Source of the DNA: Microbulbifer flavimaris
GTDB lineage: Bacteria > Pseudomonadota > Gammaproteobacteria > Pseudomonadales > Cellvibrionaceae
NCBI RefSeq assembly: GCF_001641755.2
Contig: NZ_LRFG02000008.1
Coordinates: 29,793 to 93,792 of the forward strand
Length of the DNA stretch: 64,000 bases
Direction of reading: 5' to 3'
Shown: piece by piece, positions 33,576 to 42,831 of the stretch
How the letters are laid out: each line of letters starts with the position of its first letter
How positions within the stretch are numbered: position 1 is the stretch's first letter
The notes under the pieces: model-generated
What the model saw: only the letters and a program-made list of their open reading frames with translations
What the model was told of the DNA's origin: nothing
Databases searched by the model: none
Program-made: the position numbers and the translations under genes

Positions 33576-36500
33576 TTATTCAGCGACAGCCACTTGAGCA
33601 GGCTCTCTTCCGGTAACACGGCTGACTACAAACCGCTTGATCCGCCCGGCGAATGCCCCGATGTCGATGCCGATCCCATACAGTGCCGGTACCAGCAGCA
33701 GGGTGACGAAGAAGGCGATAAATACCCCGAACGCCAGCGCCACGACGATGGGCTGCAGGAAGGCGGCCTGAATACTGCGCTCCATCATCATTGGCATCAG
33801 GCCGATGATGGTGGTGACCGTAGTCAGCAGGATAGGGCGGAAGCGGGCCACGCCGGCTTCCACTACGGCCTTCAAGGGCGCCATACCCCGGTCGCGCAGG
33901 CGGTTGCTGTGGTCCATCAGCACCAGGTTGTCGTTGACCACCACCCCCGCTGCTGCGGCAATACCGAAGTAGCTGAAGATGGCCATCGTCATGCCCGTGA
34001 CGGCGTGACCGAAGATGGCGCCGACAAAGGCAAACGGAATGGCAATCAGGATCAGGATCGGCTGCGAATAGCTGCGGAAGGCTACGGCCAGCAGGCTGTA
34101 CATCCCGAAGAAGGCCATGATGTAGAGACCCATCACTTCCTGGATGAAGCGCTTCTCGCCTTCGGCCTGGCCCACGGCGCCGCGCACGATACCCGGGTAG
34201 CGTTTCTCCCACTCGGGGAAGAAGTTCTCGTTGAGATCCTTCATGATCTCGCCGCGCACATCATCCTTCAGATCAGCCATCACGCGGGCGGCACGGTTGC
34301 CATTCCAGCGCTGGATACGCTTGATACCCGGCGCGTATTCCAGATCGGCGACTGCCAGCAGGGGCACTTCGTGACCATCGGCGGTGCGCACACGGAAGTC
34401 CTTCAGGCTCTCGATGGAGCGGCGGGACTCCAGCGGGTAGCGCACCATCACTTTCACGTCCTGGCCCGCGCGCGGCAGGCGCTGGACTTCTTCACCGAAG
34501 TAAGCCTGGCGCACCTGGCGATTGACATCTGCCAGGGTCAGGCCCAGTTTGGCGGCACCCGGCTTGAGGTCAATACGGATCTCCTCCGAGGCACCTTCGA
34601 GATTGTTGCGCACATCGTACAGGCTCTCGTAGGTGCGAAGCTGGGTTTCCAGCTCGGCGGTAGCGGCACGCAGGACGTCCAGGTCCGGATGGCGGATGGA
34701 GAGTTCGAAGCCTGGCCCGTTATTGCCCATCGAGTACTGTACCGAAACTTCCTTTGCATCGGGGATATCGCCCAGCAGTTCCCGCAGGCGCAGAGCCGCC
34801 TCCTTGGCTGACATATCCCGCACTTCCGGCGGCGCCAGCTTGACGATAGCCAGTACACTGTCGCGCCGCGAGCGGGTATACCAGTTTTCGATCAGCACGC
34901 CCTGGCCATCTGTGCGCTGGTTGACCTCGTCCTCGAGGCGTTTTTCCGCATCCTGCAGCTGTGCCAGCACCTCCAGTGCCCGGCTATAGGGCGCGCCTTC
35001 CGGCATCACCACGTTGACGATTACTTCATCGGATTCGATCTCCGGCATAAAGCTTTTTTTCACCCAGCCGCTGCCAAACATGCCGAAACCGATCATCAGT
35101 ACCGCAATGAAAATACTCAGCGTCAGGTAGCGACGATTCACGGCCCACTGGCCGATGCGACGGTAGTGAGTCTGCGCGAAATAAACGATGCGATCCGCGA
35201 TCCCTTTCTGGATGCGTCCGAAACGGCCGAGTTCGGTGCGCGGCTTCAGTTTGCGCAGGTGGGCCGGCAGGATAAACAGGGATTCGATCAGGGAGAACAC
35301 CAGTGCCAGGATTACCACCCAGGTGATGTGACGGGTGAACTCACTGGTGGAACCGCTGATAAAGATCCACGGCAAGAAAGCGAAGATAGTCGTGACCACC
35401 GCGAAGATTACCGGCTTGGCCACCAGCTGCGTACCCAGCACCGCTGCCTTCAGACCACCACCCTCGTGCTGGAACTCCGGGTTGTGGGACTGGGTATGGA
35501 TACTTTCGCCGACCACAATGGCGTCGTCCACGACGATCCCCAGCACCAGCAGGAAGGCAAAGGTGGACAGCATGTTCAGAGACACGCCCACGCTCGGCAG
35601 CAGCACAAACGCACCGGCATAAGCGGTGGCAATACCGATCGCTACCCAGAAGGCGACCTTCGGGCGCAGACTGAAGACCAGTACCAGCAACACCAGCAGC
35701 AGGCCCTGGAAGGCGGAACTGCCGATGGTGTCCAGGCGGCTTTTGAAGTCCTCGGCGTTGTCGGTCCACAGCGTGAGTTTGGCACCGCTCGGCAGCGTAT
35801 CCTGTCGCTCTGCGATCCAGTTACGAATCGACTCGGAAGCGGTGAGGATGTCCATGGTCTCTGTGCTCATTACCTGCAGCAGGACCGCCGGTTCGCCGTT
35901 CAGGGTGGCGAGGATTTCGTTATCTTCAAAACCGTCCACTACGGTGGCCACATCGCCGACGCGGATAGTGCCGCCATCGGCGGTCTGGCGCACGATGATA
36001 TTGGCAAACTCCTGTTCGGAATCGGCCTGGTTGCGCACTTTCAGCTGGTAGGCACCCACCTCGGTGCGCACGGTACCGGCGGACTGATTGAGTGAACTCG
36101 CGCGAATGGCATCGGCCACTTCCTGGAAGGTCATGCTGTAGCGGCGCAGGGCCTGTTCGCTGACCTCGATGGAGACCTCTTCCATACGGGTGCCGAACAG
36201 GTTCACTACAGAGACAGCCGGCAGGGTGGCGGCTTCGCGCCGCAGTTGCTCCGCCAGTCGTTTCAGTCCCCGCTCACCAAGATCGCCATGTACCGCCACA
36301 CGGATGAATTCCTGGCGGTTGACCCATTGCTGTACCTGGGGCGGTTCAATGTCACGGGGAAACGACGAGATCCCGTCCACACGAATCTTGATGTCGTTCA
36401 TAAAGCGGGCAAAGTCCACGTTGGACTCTGCCAGGATGTAGACCTGACCAGATCCCTCGGATGAGGTTGAGCGCACCCACTCGATATTGTCCAGGTCGCT

Positions 36501-36716
36501 CACCGCTTCTTCGATGCGGGCGACGATCTGTTCTTCTACCTCCTGTGGCGCGGCGCCCGGCCACGACACCCGGATCTCCAGGCCCGGGAAGCGCACCTGG
36601 GGGTCCATCTCCCGCTCCATCATGCCGAAGCCGAGGAAACCGGCAACGAAGATGCCCAGCATGGCCAGGTTTGCGGCAACGCTATTGCGTGCCCACCATT
36701 CAATCAATTTGTTCAT
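33576..36716 (-). CDS. RND efflux transporter permease
   Basis: A 1046-residue inner-membrane pump of the AcrB/MexB hydrophobe-amphiphile class. It has the N-terminal membrane segment, the porter-domain start MEREMDPQVRFPGLEIRVSW, and in helix 4 the proton-relay pair in LGIVVDDAIVVGESIH. Motifs later in the chain, for example FAFVGAIFGHAVTGM and LTTVTTIIGLMPMMM, match the second half. With the adaptor gene upstream, and an outer-membrane channel encoded elsewhere, it should export amphiphilic compounds. No local regulator gene is visible. Confidence 0.96.
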   Translation of the reverse strand: MNKLIEWWARNSVAANLAMLGIFVAGFLGFGMMEREMDPQVRFPGLEIRVSWPGAAPQEVEEQIVARIEEAVSDLDNIEWVRSTSSEGSGQVYILAESNVDFARFMNDIKIRVDGISSFPRDIEPPQVQQWVNRQEFIRVAVHGDLGERGLKRLAEQLRREAATLPAVSVVNLFGTRMEEVSIEVSEQALRRYSMTFQEVADAIRASSLNQSAGTVRTEVGAYQLKVRNQADSEQEFANIIVRQTADGGTIRVGDVATVVDGFEDNEILATLNGEPAVLLQVMSTETMDILTASESIRNWIAERQDTLPSGAKLTLWTDNAEDFKSRLDTIGSSAFQGLLLVLLVLVFSLRPKVAFWVAIGIATAYAGAFVLLPSVGVSLNMLSTFAFLLVLGIVVDDAIVVGESIHTQSHNPEFQHEGGGLKAAVLGTQLVAKPVIFAVVTTIFAFLPWIFISGSTSEFTRHITWVVILALVFSLIESLFILPAHLRKLKPRTELGRFGRIQKGIADRIVYFAQTHYRRIGQWAVNRRYLTLSIFIAVLMIGFGMFGSGWVKKSFMPEIESDEVIVNVVMPEGAPYSRALEVLAQLQDAEKRLEDEVNQRTDGQGVLIENWYTRSRRDSVLAIVKLAPPEVRDMSAKEAALRLRELLGDIPDAKEVSVQYSMGNNGPGFELSIRHPDLDVLRAATAELETQLRTYESLYDVRNNLEGASEEIRIDLKPGAAKLGLTLADVNRQVRQAYFGEEVQRLPRAGQDVKVMVRYPLESRRSIESLKDFRVRTADGHEVPLLAVADLEYAPGIKRIQRWNGNRAARVMADLKDDVRGEIMKDLNENFFPEWEKRYPGIVRGAVGQAEGEKRFIQEVMGLYIMAFFGMYSLLAVAFRSYSQPILILIAIPFAFVGAIFGHAVTGMTMAIFSYFGIAAAAGVVVNDNLVLMDHSNRLRDRGMAPLKAVVEAGVARFRPILLTTVTTIIGLMPMMMERSIQAAFLQPIVVALAFGVFIAFFVTLLLVPALYGIGIDIGAFAGRIKRFVVSRVTGREPAQVAVAE

Positions 36717-36728
36717 GTGTGCGCTCCG

Positions 36729-37913
36729 TTACTTCTGGGCCAGCTGGGTGATGGGCTCCACTTCCATGCCGTCCACCGCGTTGGCGATGGTGGAGGTCAC
36801 CACCCGCTCGCCATCTTCAATACCGGAGGAGACAACAACGCGGTGCTCAGAGGTGGACATGACCTCGACCGTGCGGATATCCAGACGATTGTCCTGATCG
36901 ATCACGTAGACCTTGTCAGCGTTGCGCAGTGCATTGCGCGGCAGCACCGTGGCCTGGTGTGCCTGTACGGCCTCCGCCTCGGCGGTGACAAACAGCCCAA
37001 CCGCGAGGGGGACGCCCTCACTGGCGCCTTTACCGTAGGGGTCGTTTACTTCCGCTACGGCATAGATCAGGCGCGTTTGCTGATCTACGGAGGCCTGGGT
37101 GCGCACGATGCGGCCGCGCCACTGGCGCAGCTCCCGGCCAACCTGGGCTGAGAGCGTGACCGTGGGCCCGGGTGTTGTCTCAGAGCTGACGAAGCCCATG
37201 GGTAGATCCAGTTCCTGGAGCTGGGAATCGGTCAGCGGCAGGCGTACTTCCACCCGGTCGGTGGCAAACACGCGACCGAGTGCAGTGTTGGCAGTGACAT
37301 ATTGGCCGACACCCACGTCGCGGCTGATCACGCGGCCGCGGAAGGGCAGTTTGATCTTGGTCCGCGCCAGGTTGAGCTTCGCATCGGCGAGCTCGGCCTT
37401 GGCGGAGCGCAAGCGGGCCTCGGCTTCTTTTACCTGGGGCTGGTTGACCTGCAGCGGCGTCGGTTCCTTGTTGGGGTTGATGGAAAGCCACTGCTGACGC
37501 TTGATGGCCGCCGCGGCCTTTGCCTGAAGCAGCAGGACTTCCGCCTGGGCGACGCCGGCTTCCGCGTTGGCGACGGCCAGCTGGTAATCGGCATCGTCCA
37601 GCTGAATCAGTGTCTCGCCTGCCTCGAATCCGGCACCCTCGGCGAAACCTTCCGAGATGGCGGTGATGCGGCCGGAGACCTGTGGCGTGAGGTCGATCTC
37701 GGTGTGCGCGCGTACCTCCCCCTGTGTGGTCACGGCAAGGTGCACTGAGTCCTCACGAGCCTCTGCGTAAAGCAGCGAAACCCGGCGCTGTTCTTCTTCC
37801 TTTTTTTCCGGAGCTGGCTTGGCGGCGCTCATTAATTGCACAGCGGTGACACCCAGTGCCACTACCAAAACCGGTGCTGCAGCCTTCAAGAATTTTTTCT
37901 TCATTGCTCTCAT
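36729..37913 (-). CDS. RND efflux periplasmic adaptor subunit
   Basis: A 394-residue membrane fusion protein with an N-terminal membrane anchor (AAAPVLVVALGVTAVQLM), a lipoyl half (VSGRITAISEGFAEGAGFEAGETLIQLDD), an alpha-hairpin around residues 100-160, and a second lipoyl half (IKLPFRGRVISRDVGVGQYV). It links the inner-membrane pump to an outer-membrane channel. It precedes the permease gene by 12 bases. ATGs at 37913 and 37904 are both possible starts. Confidence 0.94.
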   Translation of the reverse strand: MRAMKKKFLKAAAPVLVVALGVTAVQLMSAAKPAPEKKEEEQRRVSLLYAEAREDSVHLAVTTQGEVRAHTEIDLTPQVSGRITAISEGFAEGAGFEAGETLIQLDDADYQLAVANAEAGVAQAEVLLLQAKAAAAIKRQQWLSINPNKEPTPLQVNQPQVKEAEARLRSAKAELADAKLNLARTKIKLPFRGRVISRDVGVGQYVTANTALGRVFATDRVEVRLPLTDSQLQELDLPMGFVSSETTPGPTVTLSAQVGRELRQWRGRIVRTQASVDQQTRLIYAVAEVNDPYGKGASEGVPLAVGLFVTAEAEAVQAHQATVLPRNALRNADKVYVIDQDNRLDIRTVEVMSTSEHRVVVSSGIEDGERVVTSTIANAVDGMEVEPITQLAQK

Positions 37914-38575
37914 CTTGCCTGAGTTGAGACATCCACCATCGGTGAACGTTGGTGTGATTTTGGGGCGATCAGATCACGGAACATCCGGGCTGGCTATGGC
38001 TGTAAAGCCAGAGTGAGCCAGATCGACGACGAATGCCTTTTCTGTCGTTCGTTGTATTGACGACGTGGAGGCGGGAACTGGATGCGCCCGGCTGGAATTT
38101 TTCTTGAGTTGGGGGGCTGATGGTCGGAAGGGAGAGGGTGAACGCAGCCTGTCGGCTTGGCTGGCGCCCAATCAAACCGACTGGCGCTGCGGACGAAAAG
38201 CGTTGCTGGATATGCTCCTTGTCCGCAGAGCCTCAGTGATTGGTACGCACGCGCAGCACCGCTCTGGGCCAATCTGGCGATAACAAGAGCCAAACCCGAC
38301 AGGATTGCGAGCCGCCATAGGACTGTGGCGTTCGGTTGTTGTTGAGAGCAAAACCACAGAGGGAACACATCCCGGGCTTCAACAAGCCCTGCTGTTGGTG
38401 ACGATGCTGATGGCGTCGCTCATCCCTCTATTTACGATGGCCGTGGCAGTGTCGCTGCCATCGAGCAGGCGGCGAAGCAGGTGGGGTACGACACTACCGA
38501 GCCGCTCAGGCTGGGCCTCAGTCCCACGATCCCACGTTATCCGAGGCCGGGAGCTCGGCTTCCGGGTACTCTGCT
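37914..38575. other. Gene-poor, degraded stretch
   Basis: No intact gene is visible in these 660 bases. One plus-strand frame (about 38346-38621, no start codon) reads like a coding remnant, with DGVAHPSIYDGRGSVAAIEQ and AAKQVGYDTTEPLRLGL, and runs into the antisense of the truncated sulfatase. I cannot name its parent family. Confidence 0.5.
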
Positions 38576-39085
38576 CTATAGAAAACGGTATCTCATCTTG
38601 CCGAAGAAGGCAGTGGCATAGCCCGCCTTGGAGAGCACCTCGGCAATTGTCACTTCCTCTTTGCGCAGGCCCGAGAACTCATGGGGCATTCCCACGACAC
38701 CCATGCCGTGACGTACGGGATGGCGGCCAGTGAGAAAGGCGGCGCGGGTCGGGGTGCAGGATGGCTCCGAATACATACGGGTGAAGTTGATGCCTTCCGC
38801 CGCCATTTGATTGAAGTTCGGTGTGGTGTAACCAAAATTCTTCTGTAGGGCGGGAAAGCCAACTGCACCGAAGGCGGTATCATCCCAGAGCAGGTACACG
38901 ATGTTGGGCGGGCGACCGTATTTCTGCCGTAACTGTTGCAGTCGCCGATCCAGTTCCCGGTCCTCCTCTTGCCACTTGTCTCCGTTCTGGAGTTTGAGGA
39001 TGTAGTACTCGGCGTCATGCACGACCTCTGCGGATGCACTCATGCAGCTGAAGAGTGAGAAGATGACGATCAGGAAGCGTGCCAT
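38576..39085 (-). pseudogene. Truncated sulfatase
   Basis: The N-terminal 160 or so residues of an exported arylsulfatase: a signal peptide (RFLIVIFSLFSCMSASA), PNIVYLLWDDTAFGAVGFPA with the first metal Asp residues, and the sulfatase signature SCTPTRAAFLTGRHP whose Cys would become formylglycine. It stops after FFGKMRYRFL, where the family continues with GKWHLGD. Intact relatives are over 450 residues long and need later metal and substrate residues, so this copy is almost surely inactive. The break near 38590 joins unrelated DNA. Confidence 0.85.
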
Positions 39086-39473
39086 GAAAGTTTACCCGTT
39101 CTCTTTATCAAACAATGGATGAACTATGTGGAGTCGAATCAGGTTTAAGAGGGGCAGCCCAGCTAGATTGCCAGGCCCTGTCTGTTAACTTTAGAACCCT
39201 TCAGAGTCCTTTCAGCAGGCGAAATAAACTCGATGTCAGTTTTGCCGGGGATTCATTGAGTTTTCGCACGACAGCATCCAGGCCAATAATGTCTCGTGGC
39301 ATGAAGGACGTCCTGTCGGGGTGGCAGAGGCCACGGCTACACTCATAGCGCTACTCTGCTTGTTTCATGGTGCGCGTCCAAAGCAGAGTGCGCGCGCAAA
39401 GTCGAGGACCCGCATCAATCCGATGTCATTTGAATATATCGACAGTGCTGTTTCTTGCTGAGATCGTTAAAGA
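39086..39473. other. Intergenic region without recognisable features
   Basis: This 388-base gap upstream of the truncated sulfatase and of the K+ channel gene shows no convincing gene. Promoters for both divergent genes should lie here, but I find no near-consensus pair. Confidence 0.5.
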
Positions 39474-39911
39474 ATGTTGTTCAAGATCCTCGTGGCTTCT
39501 TTGCTGATCACCTTGACCACCGCGGTGCATGCACTGGCAATGGTTGCCGCGATTCAGGTGCTTCGTTCGCTATGCAACCTGAACCCTGCTCGTCCGATGT
39601 TGCTCTACAACCGACCCATGATGGTGTCGGCCGTGGTTTTACTGATGTTCCTCGCTTCGGTGCTTGAGGTTTTGATCTGGGCCGGGGCTTACCTGCATCT
39701 TGGCTTGTTCGACGCTCTGGAGCCGGCCATGTACTTTTCCATGGTGACGTTTACCACGCTCGGTTACGGTGACCTTGTACTGGAGGAGGACTGGCGCCTG
39801 CTGGCTTCGTTTCAGGCTGCCAATGGCATCATCATATTTGGCTGGACGACAGCAGTGGTGATAGCAGTCGTGCAACGCGTCTACGGGTGGACAGGGGCCG
39901 GAGGGGACTAA
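39474..39911 (+). CDS. Two-transmembrane K+ channel family protein
   Basis: A 145-residue inner-membrane protein with three hydrophobic segments and a pore loop carrying the potassium selectivity filter TLGYGD (FSMVTFTTLGYGDLVLEED). The segment order (extra N-terminal helix, helix, pore loop, helix GIIIFGWTTAVVIAVV) fits the Ion_trans_2 family, and there is no RCK or nucleotide-binding domain, so gating is not evident. It lies alone between the degraded region and the SOS locus. Confidence 0.87.
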   Translation: MLFKILVASLLITLTTAVHALAMVAAIQVLRSLCNLNPARPMLLYNRPMMVSAVVLLMFLASVLEVLIWAGAYLHLGLFDALEPAMYFSMVTFTTLGYGDLVLEEDWRLLASFQAANGIIIFGWTTAVVIAVVQRVYGWTGAGGD

Positions 39912-40079
39912 CCAGCACGATTCGAGCCGGGCACGGTCGAAATTGCCAGGAGTTTTTCATTGCTTCCGTGCTCCCCCGCCTACCTCTGAGTGGCCATCTG
40001 GTCATTCTTTCTTCTCTCTGGCAGCAACTTCGGACGCGTCGGTCCTCCTTGACCATTGCGCGAGCCTGGATGCAAAATA

Positions 40080-40095
40080 CTGATTATGCATACAG
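40080..40095. promoter_or_regulatory. LexA box of umuDC
   Basis: CTGATTATGCATACAG differs from the CTGT-N8-ACAG core by one base. It overlaps the ATG proposed for umuD (40086) and follows a TTGACC -35-like hexamer at 40049-40054, so bound LexA would block the promoter or its start point. Confidence 0.75.
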
Positions 40096-40742
40096 TAGTG
40101 CCTATCCCCATTCCACTGGTGCCCGTCACCGTCTCTGCCGGATTTCCCTCCCCGGCGGCAGCCTATGCCGCCAAGCCGCTGGTGCTGGATGACTGGCTGT
40201 GGCCCAGTCGCGCCAGCTGTCAGCTAATGAGTGGGGAGGACAATCGTCGTTACCTGGTGCTGGACCAGTCTCTGCAGCCGGTGGCGAACGACTGGCTCTG
40301 GGTCGGGGGTGAGCAGCCCCTGGCGCGGTGGTCCGCGGAGCCACACAGCCGCATGGCAGACGGGGTGGCAGCTATTGTCGTTGCCGCCACCATTCAGCTG
40401 TTCCGGCGCCGTCCGGATCCCGGCCATCAGCCGGCCTCGATCCATGACTGGTTGGTGCGGCGTCCCCATGCCACCTATCTTGTGAGGGCTGACGGGCGCT
40501 CGATGCAGGCCCACGGCATTCAGCACGGCAGCCTGCTGGTGGTGGATCGCAGCAGCGAGCTGCACGATGGCGATATCGTCATTGCCGGCTGTGCCGACGG
40601 CTTCCTGGTCAAACAGTACCGCACCGCGCCGGCGCGGCTGGTGGCCGGGAACGCCGCGTACCCGGATATCGTGCTGGAGCGTGCGCCCCAGTACGACCTG
40701 GACGGCGTCGTGATCGCCAGTCTCACCAAACTGCGGGGGTAG
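40086..40742 (+). CDS. umuD: UmuD-like S24 peptidase with a large insertion
   Basis: A 218-residue polymerase V accessory protein; E. coli UmuD has 139 residues. The self-cleavage site is A18-G19 in SAGFPSPAAAY. The catalytic Ser is S139 (RADGRSMQAHGI) and the Lys is K176 (DGFLVKQY), 37 residues apart as in E. coli (S60, K97). The distance from cleavage site to Ser is 120 residues instead of 35, so about 85 residues are inserted. The insert repeats the motif DWLW twice, and DWLV lies at the normal position. An ATG at 40086 is assumed, inside the LexA box. umuC follows at once. Confidence 0.88.
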   Translation: MHTVVPIPIPLVPVTVSAGFPSPAAAYAAKPLVLDDWLWPSRASCQLMSGEDNRRYLVLDQSLQPVANDWLWVGGEQPLARWSAEPHSRMADGVAAIVVAATIQLFRRRPDPGHQPASIHDWLVRRPHATYLVRADGRSMQAHGIQHGSLLVVDRSSELHDGDIVIAGCADGFLVKQYRTAPARLVAGNAAYPDIVLERAPQYDLDGVVIASLTKLRG

Positions 40743-40743
40743 T

Positions 40744-42024
40744 GTGAAGCGTTGGGATCTGCAACCCACCCAGATCGCGCTGGTGGACGTAAACAATTTC
40801 TACGTGTCTTCCGAACGGGCTTTTGACCCGGCGATTCGGCACAAGCCCGTGGCGGTGTACTCCAACAACGATGGCTGTGTGATTGCGCGCTGCGCGGAAG
40901 TCAAAGCCATGGGCGTGAAAATGGGCGTGCCGGTGTTCGAGGTGCGCCAGTTGTTCAAGGCGCAGGGTGTGGTGGCCCGCAGCAGTAACTACGAGCTCTA
41001 CCACGATATGTCCACCCGTTTCGTGGCGGCACTGGAACAGTTCTGCCCGGAAGTCGAGCAGTACAGTATCGACGAGAGCTTCCTGCATTTTCACGGGTTC
41101 GGTGAACAGCTCTCGCAGCATTGCCAGCGCCTGATTGCTGCGGTGCACCAGTGGACCTCGATGCCTTGCTGTGCCGGTATTGCACCCACGCGCACGCTCG
41201 CCAAGGCTGCCAACCACTTTGCCAAAACGCTGGGTGTGCCTGGCGGGGTGCTGCAAATCAGTAGTGAATATCATCGCCAGCAGTTGCTCCAGCAGATGCC
41301 GGTTGGTGAAGTCTGGGGCGTGGGTCGGCGGCTGGCCAAGCGGCTGGCCATGCTCGATATCCACACCGCCTGGGACCTGGCGACGGCGCACGTGCCGACG
41401 ATTCGCAAGGCCTTTGGGGTGACCCTGGAACGGACGGTGCGGGAGCTACAGGGCGTTTCCTGTATTGAGCTGGCGCCGCTGGACCAGGCGAAGCATGAGA
41501 TCGTCTCGGGCCGTATGTTTGGGCGGCTGCTCACGCAGTTTGATGATGTGATGGCTGCGGTAGCCAATCACGTGCAGCTGGCGGGAGAAAAGCTCGCTGT
41601 ACAGGACGGTGTCACCGGACGCCTGACCGTCGCCGTGCAGGCCCGTGAGCCTGGCGGAGAATGGCGACACTTATCCGGGCACGCAGAGTTCCGTCCCGCG
41701 ACTAAAGACATGCAGGTACTGACCGCTGCCGCGCGGCGTACTCTAAACGAAGTGTTTCTGACGGGGCGGGAGTACCGGCGCGCCTCTGTCTGTTTCTCGG
41801 CCCTGGAGCGGGCACAGGAACAACAGAACGACCTGTTTGGCACTAGCAGCGATGGCAAAGGCCGCCTGACTGAGTGCCTCGCGGATATCAACCGTCGCTT
41901 CGGGCGGGGTGGGGCGGTACTGGCCAGTGCCAGGCTGTCGGACGAATGGCAAATGAAGCGGGAGCACCTGTCACCGGCTTACACCACCGACTTCCGTCAG
42001 TTGCCAGTGGCCCGGACGGGATAG
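40744..42024 (+). CDS. umuC: DNA polymerase V catalytic subunit UmuC
   Basis: A 426-residue Y-family polymerase that copies damaged DNA. It has ALVDVNNFYVSSERAF with a catalytic Asp, VYSNNDGCVIARCAEVKAMG, QYSIDESFLHF with the second catalytic pair, and the helix-hairpin-helix segment MPVGEVWGVGRRLAKRL. The GTG start lies one base after the umuD stop, so the two are coupled. The length equals that of E. coli UmuC (422). Confidence 0.97.
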   Translation: MKRWDLQPTQIALVDVNNFYVSSERAFDPAIRHKPVAVYSNNDGCVIARCAEVKAMGVKMGVPVFEVRQLFKAQGVVARSSNYELYHDMSTRFVAALEQFCPEVEQYSIDESFLHFHGFGEQLSQHCQRLIAAVHQWTSMPCCAGIAPTRTLAKAANHFAKTLGVPGGVLQISSEYHRQQLLQQMPVGEVWGVGRRLAKRLAMLDIHTAWDLATAHVPTIRKAFGVTLERTVRELQGVSCIELAPLDQAKHEIVSGRMFGRLLTQFDDVMAAVANHVQLAGEKLAVQDGVTGRLTVAVQAREPGGEWRHLSGHAEFRPATKDMQVLTAAARRTLNEVFLTGREYRRASVCFSALERAQEQQNDLFGTSSDGKGRLTECLADINRRFGRGGAVLASARLSDEWQMKREHLSPAYTTDFRQLPVARTG

Positions 42025-42458
42025 GCGGTGCCGAGCACCCATCTCCCAACTGATCGTGGACTTGCAACAGAAGTCTGGTCCCGGCAGGCAGCGCCGCGCA
42101 TCCGCGCAGAAATGAATCATAAAGCTCCGGCGAGTCGCCAAACATTGAGTCCCGATAGCGGTAGCTTTCGAGCAGATCATGGTGGTGAATCCGCAATGGA
42201 CTGTGAATCGCAAGCGGCAGGCATAAAGTTGCCAGCTTTAGGCCAAGTCTTTCAGTAATCCGGTTACTTCATGTTTCAACCATTTCTGTGAAACCCTGCG
42301 AGCACTTTCATCAGCGGAAATCAGGGTCAAGCAGGGGCTTCCTGGTGGCGGATGATTTGCATTGACTGAGGTGCGGAGCCTGACGCTCTCTGCTGGTGTC
42401 GAGTCGACGCAGGCGATCCCGGCAAATGCTGGGAATGACAAAAAGAGTTCTGGCGGCA
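42025..42458. other. Intergenic region with a REP-like palindrome
   Basis: No gene is supported here. Minus-strand frames at 42238-42459 and 41888-42196 lack initiation signals. A short inverted repeat (CCCGGCAAATGCTGGG, 42417-42433) with neighbouring GAATGACA resembles dispersed REP-like sequences. Confidence 0.45.
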
Positions 42459-42474
42459 CTGTATAAATATACAG
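42459..42474. promoter_or_regulatory. Second LexA box
   Basis: CTGTATAAATATACAG is a perfect CTGT-N8-ACAG palindrome with the A/T-rich centre of strong LexA sites. It is better than the umuD box. Its target is uncertain: a 41-codon frame at 42526, the endonuclease gene at 42832, or a minus-strand transcript. Confidence 0.75.
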
Positions 42475-42525
42475 TTAAGTTGAAAGGAGTTCCCTCCTCG
42501 AGGCCGCGCCGGGGCGAGAAGTTTC

Positions 42526-42651
42526 ATGAGGAAACAGCGGCTTCAAATGGCGCAAAATTCGATCAGATCCACGTGGAACAAGAGTTTTCCGGTGACAAGT
42601 TCCACGCTTCGAAATCAGGTCGAAATTATCGTGATAGTGCAGATCTATTAA
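42526..42651 (+). CDS. Possible small SOS-linked protein
   Basis: A 41-codon frame beginning MRKQRLQMAQNSIRSTWN and ending in VEIIVIVQIY, 52 bases after the LexA box. AGAAG lies five bases before the ATG. There is no membrane-length hydrophobic segment as in TisB and no family match I recognise. It is reported only because of its position after a strong LexA site; chance is a real possibility. Confidence 0.25.
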   Translation: MRKQRLQMAQNSIRSTWNKSFPVTSSTLRNQVEIIVIVQIY

Positions 42652-42831
42652 TCTGCTTCGTTTGATTGTTTCAGTTGGCGGCTCTTTTGTCTGGATGGTG
42701 GGAAGACAGGGATGCCCGGAGGCCGACCAGGCCCGGAAAATTTCAGAGAAATGTGAAGCGCAACGCTGGCTGCGGCGGCTTTTTGGCGGCAATATCCACA
42801 AATATTTTAATCGAATATTTTTGGGTAGGTT

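Noticed and set aside
38305..38733. Plus-strand frame of 142 codons over the sulfatase remnant
   Set aside because: It mixes low-complexity sequence with the antisense of the sulfatase signature and lacks start signals.
42238..42459. Minus-strand frame next to the second LexA box
   Set aside because: It needs a GTG inside a REP-like palindrome, has no ribosome site and matches no family.
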